This document shows, in pieces, positions 34,500-42,664 of a stretch of 64,000 bases of DNA. Numbering within the stretch: the stretch's first letter is position 1; each line of letters opens with the position of its first letter. The DNA is from Waddliaceae bacterium. Lineage in GTDB: Bacteria > Chlamydiota > Chlamydiia > Chlamydiales > GCA-2709385. Position numbers and translations under genes: made by a program. The DNA lies in NCBI GenBank assembly GCA_002709385.1, contig PAQS01000047.1:1-64000 (forward strand), read 5' to 3'. The notes beneath the pieces are model-generated. The model worked only from the letters and a program-made list of their open reading frames with translations. It was not told where the DNA came from and made no database searches.

Positions 34500-35661
34500 A
34501 CAATTTTTACATGGCGTTGAAGTTATTGAAGTATCCTCTGGCCCACGCACCATTCGTACTGCTAAATCTGCTGTAATTGGCGTTGTTGGTACCGCACCGG
34601 ATGCTGATAGTAGTTTATTTCCACTAAATACCCCGGTGCTGATTATTGGTAATCGTACTGAAGCTGCAAAGCTTGGATTAACGGGTACACTACCAGAAGC
34701 TGTTAATGCTATTTTTGATCAAATCGGCGCTTTAATTGTTGTGGTGCGGGTTGCAGAAGGTGTTGATAGCGATGAAACAACTACTAATATTATTGGCGGC
34801 GTAGATAGTGAGACCGGCCAATATTTAGGCTTACAAGCTTTTTTAAGCAGTGAAAGTATCACCCATGTTACTCCAAGAATTTTAATTGCGCCTCACTATA
34901 CTCATGATCGGCCTGAAGGCAATGCTAATCCGGTTGTAACCGCCATGATTCCAATTGCAGAGCGTTTACGTGGGGTGATTGTCGCTGATGGGCCTAACAC
35001 TACCGATCAAGATGCCATTACCTGGCGCACTGATTGGGGCAGCAGTCGTGTTTTTATTGTTGATCCATGGGTTAAATCCTATAACGATGTTGAAAAAGCC
35101 GTGCCTGCTAGCCCTTATGTAGCCGGTTTAATTGCCAAAATTGATAATGAACAAGGCTTTTGGTGGTCGCCATCTAATCAGGTTGTTAATGGCATTGTTG
35201 GTACAGTACGTCCTGTTGATTTTGCTTTAGGCGATCCAAATACGCGCGCTAATTTCTTAAATGAAAATGAGGTGGCTACTATTATTCGCCAGGATGGTTA
35301 CCGCTTATGGGGCAATAGAACTTGTTCTAGCGATCAGAAGTGGGCCTTTTTATCGGTTAGACGCACGGCAGATTTAATTCACGATAGCTTGCTTAGAGCG
35401 CATCTATGGGCTGTTGACCGTAACATTAACCGCACCTATTTGGATGATGTAAAAGAAAGTGTTAATGCGTATCTTGCTCATTTAAAAGCAATTGGCGCAG
35501 TACTTGGTGGCGAGTGTTATCCCGATCCTGATTTAAATACGCCAGCTAATATTGCTCAAGGAAAAGTGTATTTTGATTTTGACTTTACACCACCTTATCC
35601 TGCTGAGCGCATTAGTTTCCGCTCGCATTTGATTAACGATTATATCAAGGAGCTGCTCTAA
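34492..35661 (+). CDS. Contractile tail sheath protein FI
   Basis: This 389-residue protein is of the P2 FI type: FLHGVEVIEVSSGPRTIRTAKSAVIGVVGTAPDAD at the N-terminus, TPRILIAPHYTH, PYVAGLIAKID and a C-terminal YRLWGNRTCSS...WAFLSVRRTADLI block. It forms the contractile outer tube, so the phage is a myovirus. It shares its last base with the tube gene. Confidence 0.95.
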   Translation: MAEQFLHGVEVIEVSSGPRTIRTAKSAVIGVVGTAPDADSSLFPLNTPVLIIGNRTEAAKLGLTGTLPEAVNAIFDQIGALIVVVRVAEGVDSDETTTNIIGGVDSETGQYLGLQAFLSSESITHVTPRILIAPHYTHDRPEGNANPVVTAMIPIAERLRGVIVADGPNTTDQDAITWRTDWGSSRVFIVDPWVKSYNDVEKAVPASPYVAGLIAKIDNEQGFWWSPSNQVVNGIVGTVRPVDFALGDPNTRANFLNENEVATIIRQDGYRLWGNRTCSSDQKWAFLSVRRTADLIHDSLLRAHLWAVDRNINRTYLDDVKESVNAYLAHLKAIGAVLGGECYPDPDLNTPANIAQGKVYFDFDFTPPYPAERISFRSHLINDYIKELL

Positions 35662-36161
35662 TGTTACCAAAGATTTTAAAGAACTTCAGTGCTTTTGTAG
35701 ATGGGCGCGGCTATGCTGGCCGGGTTGATGAAATCACCTTACCTAAGCTCAGTATTAAAAACGAAGAATATCGAGGTGGTGGTATGGATGTGCCTATTGA
35801 TATTGATTTGGGCATGGAGAAATTAGAGGCTGAAATTACCTTCTCTGAATATGATCCAGAGCTATTTCGTTTATTTGGCATTATGGATAACAGCACGGTG
35901 AATTTTACATTGCGCGGTGGTTTGCAAGGTACAGGAGATGCTGAGCCTGTTGTTATTAATTTACGTGGCAAAATCAAAGAGCTCGATTCAGGTAGTTGGA
36001 AAGCCGGAGATAAAGCCACCTTAAAATGTATGATTGCTATTTTCTATTACAAACTCACCATTGATCGCCGAGAGCTAATTGAAATTGATGCAGAAAATAT
36101 GATTCGGAAAATTAACGGTGTCGACCAACTATCATCGATGCGCCAAGCTTTAGGAGTGTAA
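35661..36161 (+). CDS. Tail tube protein FII
   Basis: This 166-residue protein is of the P2 FII type: ILKNFSAFVDGRGYAGRVDEITLPKLSIKNEEYRGGGMD at the N-terminus and DSGSWKAGDKATLKCMI near 115. It forms the inner tube inside the sheath. It directly follows the sheath gene, the standard order. Confidence 0.95.
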   Translation: MLPKILKNFSAFVDGRGYAGRVDEITLPKLSIKNEEYRGGGMDVPIDIDLGMEKLEAEITFSEYDPELFRLFGIMDNSTVNFTLRGGLQGTGDAEPVVINLRGKIKELDSGSWKAGDKATLKCMIAIFYYKLTIDRRELIEIDAENMIRKINGVDQLSSMRQALGV

Positions 36162-36163
36162 CC

Positions 36164-36421
36164 ATGACCACAATCACCTTAACTGAAAAAATCACTGTCG
36201 ATAACAAGGATATTCAAGAAATTACGCTAAGGCGTCCTAAAGTAAGAGATCGCTTAGCTGTTGAACGCATGGGGCAAAGTGATGCTGAAAAAGAAGTCGC
36301 ACTAATTGCCAATCTTGCAGACTTACCTAAAGAGACAATAGAAGAATTAGATTTGGCTGATTACAACAAAATCCAGGAGGTATTGCAGGATTTTTTGTTA
36401 GCGTCAGTGCCAAAGACTTAA
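36164..36421 (+). CDS. Tail assembly chaperone gpE
   Basis: This 85-residue product is the zero-frame form of the P2 E chaperone (TLRRPKVRDRLAVERMG, then NLADLPKETIEELDLADYNKIQEVLQDFL). Near its end is the slippery heptamer T_TTT_TTG at 36391-36397. A -1 shift there joins it to a second frame and gives the longer E+E' form. It would bind the tape measure protein during tail assembly. Confidence 0.9.
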   Translation: MTTITLTEKITVDNKDIQEITLRRPKVRDRLAVERMGQSDAEKEVALIANLADLPKETIEELDLADYNKIQEVLQDFLLASVPKT

Positions 36422-36549
36422 GGCGCGCTGTTTTATCCTTGGCAAAGCTAATAGGAGGTGGATTAGAGCAATTTTTAGCAATGGATATTCATGAATTTAT
36501 TGCATGGCATGAAGAGGCAAGAGAGTTAGAGCATGAGCGCAAATCATAA
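36391..36549 (+). CDS. gpE' extension reached by -1 ribosomal frameshift
   Basis: After the slip at T_TTT_TTG (36391-36397) the -1 frame reads about 50 further codons to TAA 36547-36549. The product ends with FLAMDIHEFIAWHEEARELEHE, which is the GpE signature of P2-like tail chaperones (a small domain with WHE/WRE followed by an acidic helix). The frame overlaps the start of the tape measure gene by 17 bases. The slippery site, frame and protein signature agree. No other start codon is needed. Confidence 0.85.
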   Translation, partial: FFVSVSAKDLRRAVLSLAKLIGGGLEQFLAMDIHEFIAWHEEARELEHERKS

Positions 36550-38839
36550 ATTATCAGTTAGCATCGGCGCTGCCCTTAAAAATAGCTTTACTACAGCACT
36601 CTCTAGCAGCACCAAGCAATTAAGCCGTCTTGGCAGCACCATCAAAAAGTTAGAATCACAAGGCAAGTCCATTGCAACATTAGATAAATTAAAACGTGAA
36701 ACCTTAGATGCCAAACGGGCTTGGAATGGAGCAGAATCTGAGGTTAAACAATTAGCCGCAGCACTAAAAACGACCCAAAGCCCAAGTAAAGAATTACAGA
36801 AATCATTTGAAAAAGCCAAGCAAGCAGCGTCAAAATCAAAAGCAGCTTACCTTAAAAAACGCAGTTCACTTGTACAGCTTAGTAATCAAATGCGAAAAAG
36901 CGGCATGGATATGCAAAGACTATCCAGCCAGCAAGTACGCCTTGGCCGCTCTGTTGAAAAATTAAAATATCATTATCAAGCACTCGATCGCATCATGAAA
37001 AAGCGTGACGGTGTTTTAGCAAGGCGCGCTGCTCTTCGTGGTCAAATGTTAGACGCTGTGGCATTGGGTGCAACTTTAGCAGTTCCTTTAAAGGCAGCTA
37101 TTGATTTTGAAAGTGCAATGGCCGATGTGCGTAAAGTTGTAGAATTTGATACGCCTGATGGATTGCAAAAGCTTGGCGCAGAGTTGAAAAACATGTCGCG
37201 CACTATTCCTATTTCAGCTGCTGGTCTCGCACAAATTGCAGCAAGTGGTGGTCAGCTAGGTGTTGCTGCTGAAAATCTAGGTGCTTTTACTGATACCGTT
37301 TCTAAAATGGCAATCGCTTATGACATGTCGGCTGAAGAAGCTGGTAATGCTATGGCGAAACTTGCCAATGTTTATCAAATTCCTATTACCGAGATGAGTA
37401 AATTAGGTGATGCGATTAATCATTTATCGGATAATACCGCTGCTAAAGCCCGTGATATGGTGCCAGCACTCAATATGATTGGTGGTACGGCCAGACAGTT
37501 TGGATTAACCGCAGTGCAATCAAGTGCTTTGGTATCTGCTTTTATCAGCTTGGGTAAAGCACCGACCAAAGCAGGCACAGCCATTAATGCCATGCTCAGT
37601 AAATTACAAACTGCAGGCAAGCAAGGCAAGAAATTCCAAGATGCATTTAAATCCTTAGGACTTGATATCAAAGCCTTTGAAGAGCAGCTCAAAACTGATG
37701 CACAAGGCGCTATTATTTCGTTTTTAGAAACTGTTGAAAAATTAGATAAGCAATCACGCTCTGGGGTGTTGTTTGATTTATTCGGCATGGAATACCAAGA
37801 TGATTTAGCGCTATTGGTGGGTAGCTTAAAAGAATACAAAAAAGCCATTAAAGCAGTGGGCACAGAAGAATCTTATGCAGGCTCTATGCAGCGGGAGTTT
37901 GCGAATCGCGCCGCAACCACAGCTAATAATTTGCAGCTTCTGAAAAACTCATTATCAGAAGTCGGTATTAACCTTGGGAACCTGGTATTGCCAGCGCTTA
38001 ACAGTATTGTAGGCAGCATTCGCGGCATAACCACCACGATGGCAGAGTTTGCCCAAACCTATCCCACAATATCCAAAGTAGTAGTTGGACTTACTGTTGG
38101 CTTAATGGGCCTTAAAATAGCAGCAATTGGTTTAGGGTATGCTTGGACTTTTGTACAAGGTGGCGCTTTAACATTAGCAGCTGCTTGGCGTGGATTATTA
38201 GCCGCTGTTGCGATGGCACAAACGGGGCTGGTTGGATTTAATGCCACAGCCTTGATTACCGCAGCCAGATTAAAGGTTTTAGCTGTAGGTGGTGCTATTA
38301 AAGCCTTTGGTGCATCGCTGATGGGATTAGCATCCAGGGTATTTCCGGCAGTGATTACAGGCTTTAGAGCATTAACCGTCGCACTCATGACCAATCCAAT
38401 CGGGTTAATTGTCGGTGGTTTAGCACTAGCTGCGGGCCTTGTGATTAGTAAATGGGATACAGTGAAAAGTTTCTTCATGAATCTGTGGGAGCCGATTAAA
38501 CCCATCTGGGAATCTTTTATGGGCTTTGTTTCTAAGTTCTGGGATACGATTAAAAAACCACTACAAGCTATTGGTAAAGTTTGGGATTGGATTTGGGGCA
38601 AGGATAAAACTGCTAAAATCGAAGTGGATGATGAAAAAACTATAAAACAAGCATTGGCTCAGCCACTGCAAAACGCATCCTCATTGCCGGTTACCAACCG
38701 TACGCAAAATAATCATTTTAATATCAAAATTGAAACTTTACCTGGCCAAGATACCAGAGCCATTGTTGATGAGGTGATGCGCCGCTTTCAAGCTGAATCA
38801 AGAAGTGCCCTTTATGATCCAATAGGAGCAACGCTATGA
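36533..38839 (+). CDS. Tail tape measure protein
   Basis: This 768-residue protein has a coiled-coil N-terminus (1-160, Lys/Gln/Ser-rich), the P2/TP901 tape-measure core (FESAMADVRKVVEFDT near 190, LAQIAASGGQLGVAAENL, MVPALNMIGGTARQFGL), hydrophobic segments at about 510-640 and an amphipathic C-terminus with repeated W (WEPIKPIWESFMGFVSKFWDTIKKP, over two turns). It sets tail length and is ejected into the cell. It is the longest phage gene and follows E/E'. Confidence 0.95.
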   Translation: MSANHKLSVSIGAALKNSFTTALSSSTKQLSRLGSTIKKLESQGKSIATLDKLKRETLDAKRAWNGAESEVKQLAAALKTTQSPSKELQKSFEKAKQAASKSKAAYLKKRSSLVQLSNQMRKSGMDMQRLSSQQVRLGRSVEKLKYHYQALDRIMKKRDGVLARRAALRGQMLDAVALGATLAVPLKAAIDFESAMADVRKVVEFDTPDGLQKLGAELKNMSRTIPISAAGLAQIAASGGQLGVAAENLGAFTDTVSKMAIAYDMSAEEAGNAMAKLANVYQIPITEMSKLGDAINHLSDNTAAKARDMVPALNMIGGTARQFGLTAVQSSALVSAFISLGKAPTKAGTAINAMLSKLQTAGKQGKKFQDAFKSLGLDIKAFEEQLKTDAQGAIISFLETVEKLDKQSRSGVLFDLFGMEYQDDLALLVGSLKEYKKAIKAVGTEESYAGSMQREFANRAATTANNLQLLKNSLSEVGINLGNLVLPALNSIVGSIRGITTTMAEFAQTYPTISKVVVGLTVGLMGLKIAAIGLGYAWTFVQGGALTLAAAWRGLLAAVAMAQTGLVGFNATALITAARLKVLAVGGAIKAFGASLMGLASRVFPAVITGFRALTVALMTNPIGLIVGGLALAAGLVISKWDTVKSFFMNLWEPIKPIWESFMGFVSKFWDTIKKPLQAIGKVWDWIWGKDKTAKIEVDDEKTIKQALAQPLQNASSLPVTNRTQNNHFNIKIETLPGQDTRAIVDEVMRRFQAESRSALYDPIGATL

Positions 38840-39219
38840 TGCTTGCTTTAGGACCTTATCGGTTTTCCATTAATACCAGCAGCTACCAAACGCTGCGACG
38901 CTCACATAATTACAGATGGCCATCGGTTGATCGCATTGGCAGCAAACCAGCCCTGCAACATGTTGGCAGCGATAGCGGTAGAGTTAGCTTAGATGGCGTA
39001 ATTTATCCCGAAAATACCAATGATCATAGTCAGGTTAATCGCATGCGAGAATCTGCCTCTATTGGTGAGCCACATTTATTGGTAGATGGCAGTGGCTATG
39101 TTTGGGGCAAATGGGTAATTGAAAAAATTGATGAGCAACAAAGTTATTTTTTTGAGGACGGTCGCCCGCGCAAAATTGAATTTCATCTAGAGCTGACCGA
39201 ATATGGAGAAGATTTATGA
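38836..39219 (+). CDS. Tail protein U
   Basis: This 127-residue protein is of the P2 gpU type: LGPYRFSINTSSYQTLRRSHNYRWPSVDRIGSKPALQHVG at the N-terminus and FEDGRPRKIEFHLELTEYG at the end. It helps finish the tail tip. It overlaps the tape measure and X genes by four bases each. Confidence 0.93.
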   Translation: MMLALGPYRFSINTSSYQTLRRSHNYRWPSVDRIGSKPALQHVGSDSGRVSLDGVIYPENTNDHSQVNRMRESASIGEPHLLVDGSGYVWGKWVIEKIDEQQSYFFEDGRPRKIEFHLELTEYGEDL

Positions 39220-39422
39220 TCCGCTATTTTACAAAAGAAAATGATATGGTGGATTGGATCTGCTGGAAACATTATGGCAGGCAATCTGGCGCTGTTGAAG
39301 AAGTTTATGCTGTTAATCCTGATTTAGCTGAATGGGGAAGCTATTTACCTGCTGGCATTATCATCAATCTGCCTGATTTAAGTTTTGATGAAGCTGAAAC
39401 GAACATTAGGTTATGGGATTAG
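39216..39422 (+). CDS. Tail protein X
   Basis: This 68-residue LysM-like protein has the gpX pattern: DMVDWICWKHYGRQSGAVEEVYAVNPDLAEWGSYLPAGIIINLPDL. LysM folds bind glycan, and X joins the tail tube to the hub. It is between U and D as in P2. Confidence 0.92.
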   Translation: MIRYFTKENDMVDWICWKHYGRQSGAVEEVYAVNPDLAEWGSYLPAGIIINLPDLSFDEAETNIRLWD

Positions 39423-39423
39423 C

Positions 39424-40407
39424 ATGAGACCAGATTATGCAATTTGGGCGGATGGCCTGTTAATTACCGGAAATATTCCATCTTATTTGGTTAGTTTGCG
39501 CGTTACAGATGAGGCAGGCATTAAAAGTGATGTTGTGGAAATCACCTTAGATGATAGAGATGGTAAATTACTGCTACCCCATACAGGCACGCATCTTAAA
39601 TTAGCCATTGGTTATCAAGAAACTGGCCTTACCAATTTAGGCGTTTATATTGTTGATGAAATTGGCATTGAATCACCGCCACAGAAAATTACTATCAAAG
39701 GCCATGCAGCTGATTTAAATAAAGCTTTTAAATCACAGCAAACCAAAACCTGGCAGCCCCAAAGCTTGGGTAATATTATCAGCGACATTGCCTCTAAAAA
39801 TGGCTATCAACCGCGTATTGCAGATGAATTGGCAAGCCTTATGATGCCACATTTAGATCAAACCGCTGAGAGTGATATTCACTTTATCACCAGGCTTGCT
39901 AATTTGCATGGCGCTATTGCCAAACCTGCCGGAGGTTATCTTTTATTTGTACCTAAAGACAGCAACAAATCTGTGAGTGGCCAATTATTACAAGTTATAT
40001 CTATTGTTCCAAAAGATAGCAAAGACTGGCGCATTAGCTTTTCCGAACGCAACCATCATGGCGCTGTTGTTGCTGAATATCATGATGTAGATGAAGCCAA
40101 GGTTATTGAAGCTAAAGCCGGTAGTGGCGATCCGATTCATCGGCTTAGAGAAACTTATCCTACCAAAGAGCTTGCAGAGCGTGCTGCAAACAGTGAATTA
40201 AAAAAGCTGACACAAAGTACGGCAACTTTGAATATAACCCTTGTGGGCAATCCAGCAATTGTTGCTGAGAGTAAACTTGTTCTGCAAGGGTTTAGATCTG
40301 GCATTCCAGCGGATTGGACTGTTACCCGCGTAGAGCATGCCATAGAGTCCAGTGGTTTTACTACCCGTGTTACCGCTGAGCATAAACTTGATGAGGCAAA
40401 GCAGTGA
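39424..40407 (+). CDS. Baseplate hub protein D (late control D)
   Basis: This 327-residue protein is of the gpD/gp27 type: RPDYAIWADG, SLRVTDEAGIKSDVVEITLDDRDGKLLLP, then GAIAKPAGGYLLFVPK and a C-terminal WTVTRVEHAIESSGFTTRVTAE. It is the hub on which the gpV spike sits. ATG 39424 starts one base after the X stop. The longer frame from 39385 only overlaps X. Confidence 0.93.
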   Translation: MRPDYAIWADGLLITGNIPSYLVSLRVTDEAGIKSDVVEITLDDRDGKLLLPHTGTHLKLAIGYQETGLTNLGVYIVDEIGIESPPQKITIKGHAADLNKAFKSQQTKTWQPQSLGNIISDIASKNGYQPRIADELASLMMPHLDQTAESDIHFITRLANLHGAIAKPAGGYLLFVPKDSNKSVSGQLLQVISIVPKDSKDWRISFSERNHHGAVVAEYHDVDEAKVIEAKAGSGDPIHRLRETYPTKELAERAANSELKKLTQSTATLNITLVGNPAIVAESKLVLQGFRSGIPADWTVTRVEHAIESSGFTTRVTAEHKLDEAKQ

Positions 40408-40679
40408 GCAGACAGACAAAAGAGCAGTTTGATATAAGACCACGTGATGATTGGCGAATTTCGCGCAAAATATCTGTGGGCATGATTGTAGCGATGCTAT
40501 TGCAATCTTTAACAGCTATTTGGTGGGCTGCTAAACTTGATACCCGCGTAATGGTGCAAGAACAATGGATTAAGCAGAATACCCATCTCTCAGAGCTTGT
40601 ATTTCGTCTGGAAGAAAGAATTATCAGCCTACAAGAAGATATTAACGAATTACAGGAACGGATTAATAATGCCAGATAA
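40404..40679 (+). CDS. Single-span membrane protein with coiled coil (lysis-region)
   Basis: This 91-residue protein has one transmembrane helix (about 24-45, GMIVAMLLQSLTAIWWAA) followed by a charged coiled coil (VFRLEERIISLQEDINEL). The lysis-cassette position suggests a holin-associated or antiholin-like role. It overlaps the hub gene by four bases and the endolysin gene by 11. Confidence 0.6.
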   Translation: MSRQTKEQFDIRPRDDWRISRKISVGMIVAMLLQSLTAIWWAAKLDTRVMVQEQWIKQNTHLSELVFRLEERIISLQEDINELQERINNAR

Positions 40680-41169
40680 TTTTGATGAAAAATTTTTAAA
40701 AGCCGTTGAGGTGATTTTAGATCATGAAGGTGGTTATGTTGATGATCCCGATGATCGCGGTGGTGAAACCAAATTTGGGATCAGCAAACAAAGTTATCCC
40801 CATCTTGATATTCCCGCACTAGATTTAGATGCAGCAAAAGCCATTTATTTTGAAGATTACTGGCAACCAGAGCGATATCATGAAATCCAAGATTTAACTT
40901 TAATCATTAAGCTATTTGATTTGGCCGTCAATATGGGAACCCGTATGGCGCATCGCTTAATTCAGCGCGCACTGCGCTCAGCAGGCCGTGATGTGATTGA
41001 AGATGGTTTATTAGGTCCCAAAACAATTGCTGCAATTAACGCAGTTGATGTTTCTGATTTACTGGCAGCATTAAAATCTGAGGCGGCAGGTTATTACCGC
41101 AGCATTGCAGCAAGCAACCCCAAACAGCGTAAATTTTTAAAGGGCTGGCTGAACCGAGCTTATTCTTAA
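40669..41169 (+). CDS. Endolysin, GH108-type muramidase
   Basis: This 166-residue protein has the GH108 signature HEGGYVDDPDDRGGETKFGIS at 19-39 with catalytic Glu20, then DYWQPERYHEI and FDLAVNMGTRMAHRLIQRAL with a C-terminal peptidoglycan-binding-like repeat (DGLLGPKTIAAIN). No signal peptide is seen, so it depends on the holin. It cuts glycan chains. Chlamydiae have little peptidoglycan, which makes retention of an intact enzyme notable. GGAACG precedes ATG 40669. Confidence 0.9.
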   Translation: MPDNFDEKFLKAVEVILDHEGGYVDDPDDRGGETKFGISKQSYPHLDIPALDLDAAKAIYFEDYWQPERYHEIQDLTLIIKLFDLAVNMGTRMAHRLIQRALRSAGRDVIEDGLLGPKTIAAINAVDVSDLLAALKSEAAGYYRSIAASNPKQRKFLKGWLNRAYS

Positions 41170-41187
41170 ATCTTAAAGGAGGCACTC

Positions 41188-41394
41188 ATGCAAGACACAT
41201 CCATTAACAAACCAGGCATTAAAACCACAGAATTCTGGGCAACCATTTTAGGCACTATTATTGTTGCTGGCGCTTCAGAATTTGGATTAAACATAGCACC
41301 TGCTTCTGCTATTGGGGTTGCTGCTATGATTATTACCTATGTTGCAGGCCGTGTGATTAATAAAAATGCCCAAAATAAAATAGCAAAAAAATAA
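41188..41394 (+). CDS. Holin-like small membrane protein
   Basis: This 68-residue protein has two hydrophobic segments (about 18-34 and 40-58) and a Lys-rich C-terminus (NKNAQNKIAKK), the layout of small class II holins. It lies directly after the endolysin gene with AAAGGAGG upstream. Its role would be to permeabilise the inner membrane for the endolysin. Confidence 0.7.
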   Translation: MQDTSINKPGIKTTEFWATILGTIIVAGASEFGLNIAPASAIGVAAMIITYVAGRVINKNAQNKIAKK

Positions 41395-41621
41395 TGAGCC
41401 CCAAATGGTTGCAAGCTTTAGCCCAAATCATCCGGGAATTAACGCAGACGGTAATTGCCTATTTGCTTGGCAAGGAGCGATTAAAGCGCCAACAAACCGA
41501 AGATGCTTTAGAGCTGCAAGAAACCTATGAAGAGCTGGATGAACAAAATAAAGCTTATCGTGATCGCGGCAAGTCTGGCCTGCTTGAGCGGTTGCGCAAG
41601 CGTCAGAAACCTCCCCAGTAG
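41394..41621 (+). CDS. Rz-like inner-membrane spanin
   Basis: This 75-residue protein has a hydrophobic N-terminal part (WLQALAQIIRELTQTVIAYLL) and a charged helix (ERLKRQQTEDALELQETYEELDEQ). This fits the Rz pattern, though the membrane segment is weak. It overlaps the holin by one base and carries the Rz1-like gene inside it in another frame. Confidence 0.65.
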   Translation: MSPKWLQALAQIIRELTQTVIAYLLGKERLKRQQTEDALELQETYEELDEQNKAYRDRGKSGLLERLRKRQKPPQ

Positions 41622-41766
41622 CTGTCCACAGCATCCTATCTACACCAAAGCCGAATGGCAGCAAATAGAACAGGCGGTAAGCAATCTGCCGCCAGATAGC
41701 CCTCTAATCTCCGTAATGCAGGATTATTTGGATTTATTGGATAAGCTTGAGGTGTGTAATGATTAG
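41527..41766 (+). CDS. Rz1-like outer-membrane spanin lipoprotein, nested in Rz
   Basis: The 79-residue product has a signal peptide with a clear lipobox, LACLSGC, Cys at residue 23 (or 19 from ATG 41539). It begins in the +1 frame within the Rz-like gene and extends past it, the classic Rz/Rz1 arrangement. After the lipobox it is rich in Pro and Cys (NLPSSCPQHP). It would join outer and inner membrane during lysis. It is the last recognisable gene of the phage. Confidence 0.8.
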   Translation: MKSWMNKIKLIVIAASLACLSGCASVRNLPSSCPQHPIYTKAEWQQIEQAVSNLPPDSPLISVMQDYLDLLDKLEVCND

Positions 41767-41995
41767 TCGGCATGCTAAATTTCATATTTCCTACCCAGTT
41801 TGGAGAGCGCTATATCTAGGGATGCTAACCTCCGTTTTTTCTCTTAAAATCACTACTTTCCTCCAATTCAACACAATTCCAAACAGTTTCATCCTCAACG
41901 AGATAAGAAAATATAATTTTATTTTCAATCAATCGATTGATTTATTCCAGTTTTTAGATTAAAATAAATTATGTAAATAAGTTGAGGGTTCTGTC
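41767..41995. other. Right boundary region of the prophage
   Basis: This is 229 bases between the Rz1-like gene and the TetR gene. A weak open frame (41747-41962) has no family look and is probably not a gene. The 3' end is AT-rich and holds the regulator promoter region. A comparison by eye with the left flank (2778-2800) showed no shared core, so the attachment site could not be assigned. Confidence 0.4.
41927..41942. promoter_or_regulatory. Perfect 16-bp palindrome, probable CecR-type operator
   Basis: AATCAATCGATTGATT is identical on both strands. It lies 54 bases before the TTG start of the TetR-family regulator that heads the export operon, in an AT-rich stretch with -10-like TAAAAT elements just downstream. 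TetR-family regulators usually bind such a dyad in their own promoter. Confidence 0.65.
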
Positions 41996-42664
41996 TTGGT
42001 AAAAGATTCAAAGGAAAGGCTACTAGATGCGGGAACAAAAGTTTTTGCAAGAGATGGTTTTGAAGGAGCTTCTACACGTGAAATTGTTAAAGAAGCCGGG
42101 GTGAATATTTCAGCCATTCCCTATTACTTTGATAGTAAAGATGGTTTGTATGAAGCTATCATTCGCCGCATTATTTCTATTGTTTTTACTGAGCAAGGTG
42201 AGAAAATACGAGAAATCACTAAAGCTTTAGAAAGAGACGATATTAGTCAAAATAAAGTGCGTACTTTCTTGCATGATTTATTACGTCATTTTGCAGGTTT
42301 TTTACTAAGTGATAAAGCATCACCTGATATGGCGCAGCTTATGATACGTGAGCAGATGCAGCCAACTCCTATATTTGACATCATTTATGAAGGAGCCATG
42401 CTGCCCATGCACCAGACATTAGCGAGACTTATTTCTCGTTTAACTCAACTGCCTATTGATGATGAGAAAGTAATTTTATGTACACATATGATTATCGGCC
42501 AACTCGCTGTTTTCAAAACACATAGAGAAATGATTCTGCGGCGTTCTGGGTGGGGAAAATATTCAAGAAAAGAAGCTCAAAAAATCATCGAAATGGTTTT
42601 ATACAACACCGATGCAATCATTGCTGCCCATGCGCAGTCTTATGAAAATGGAGAGCTATCATGA
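41996..42664 (+). CDS. TetR-family regulator, CecR-like
   Basis: This 222-residue protein has an N-terminal TetR HTH (KERLLDAGTKVFARDGFEGASTREIVKEAGVN, split around the turn; ISAIPYYFDSKDGLYEAII) and a CecR/DUF1956-like C-terminal ligand domain (LRHFAGFLLSDKASPDMAQLMIREQMQPT). The start is TTG 41996 after GAGGG. E. coli CecR controls the ybhGFSR exporter, and the same gene types follow here. It should repress the operon until a substrate binds. It ends with ATGA overlap into the adaptor gene. Confidence 0.87.
   Translation: MVKDSKERLLDAGTKVFARDGFEGASTREIVKEAGVNISAIPYYFDSKDGLYEAIIRRIISIVFTEQGEKIREITKALERDDISQNKVRTFLHDLLRHFAGFLLSDKASPDMAQLMIREQMQPTPIFDIIYEGAMLPMHQTLARLISRLTQLPIDDEKVILCTHMIIGQLAVFKTHREMILRRSGWGKYSRKEAQKIIEMVLYNTDAIIAAHAQSYENGELS

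Noticed and set aside
41747-41962. 71-codon open frame after the Rz1-like gene
   Set aside because: It has no ribosome site, odd composition and no family look, and it runs through the AT-rich promoter region of the TetR gene.
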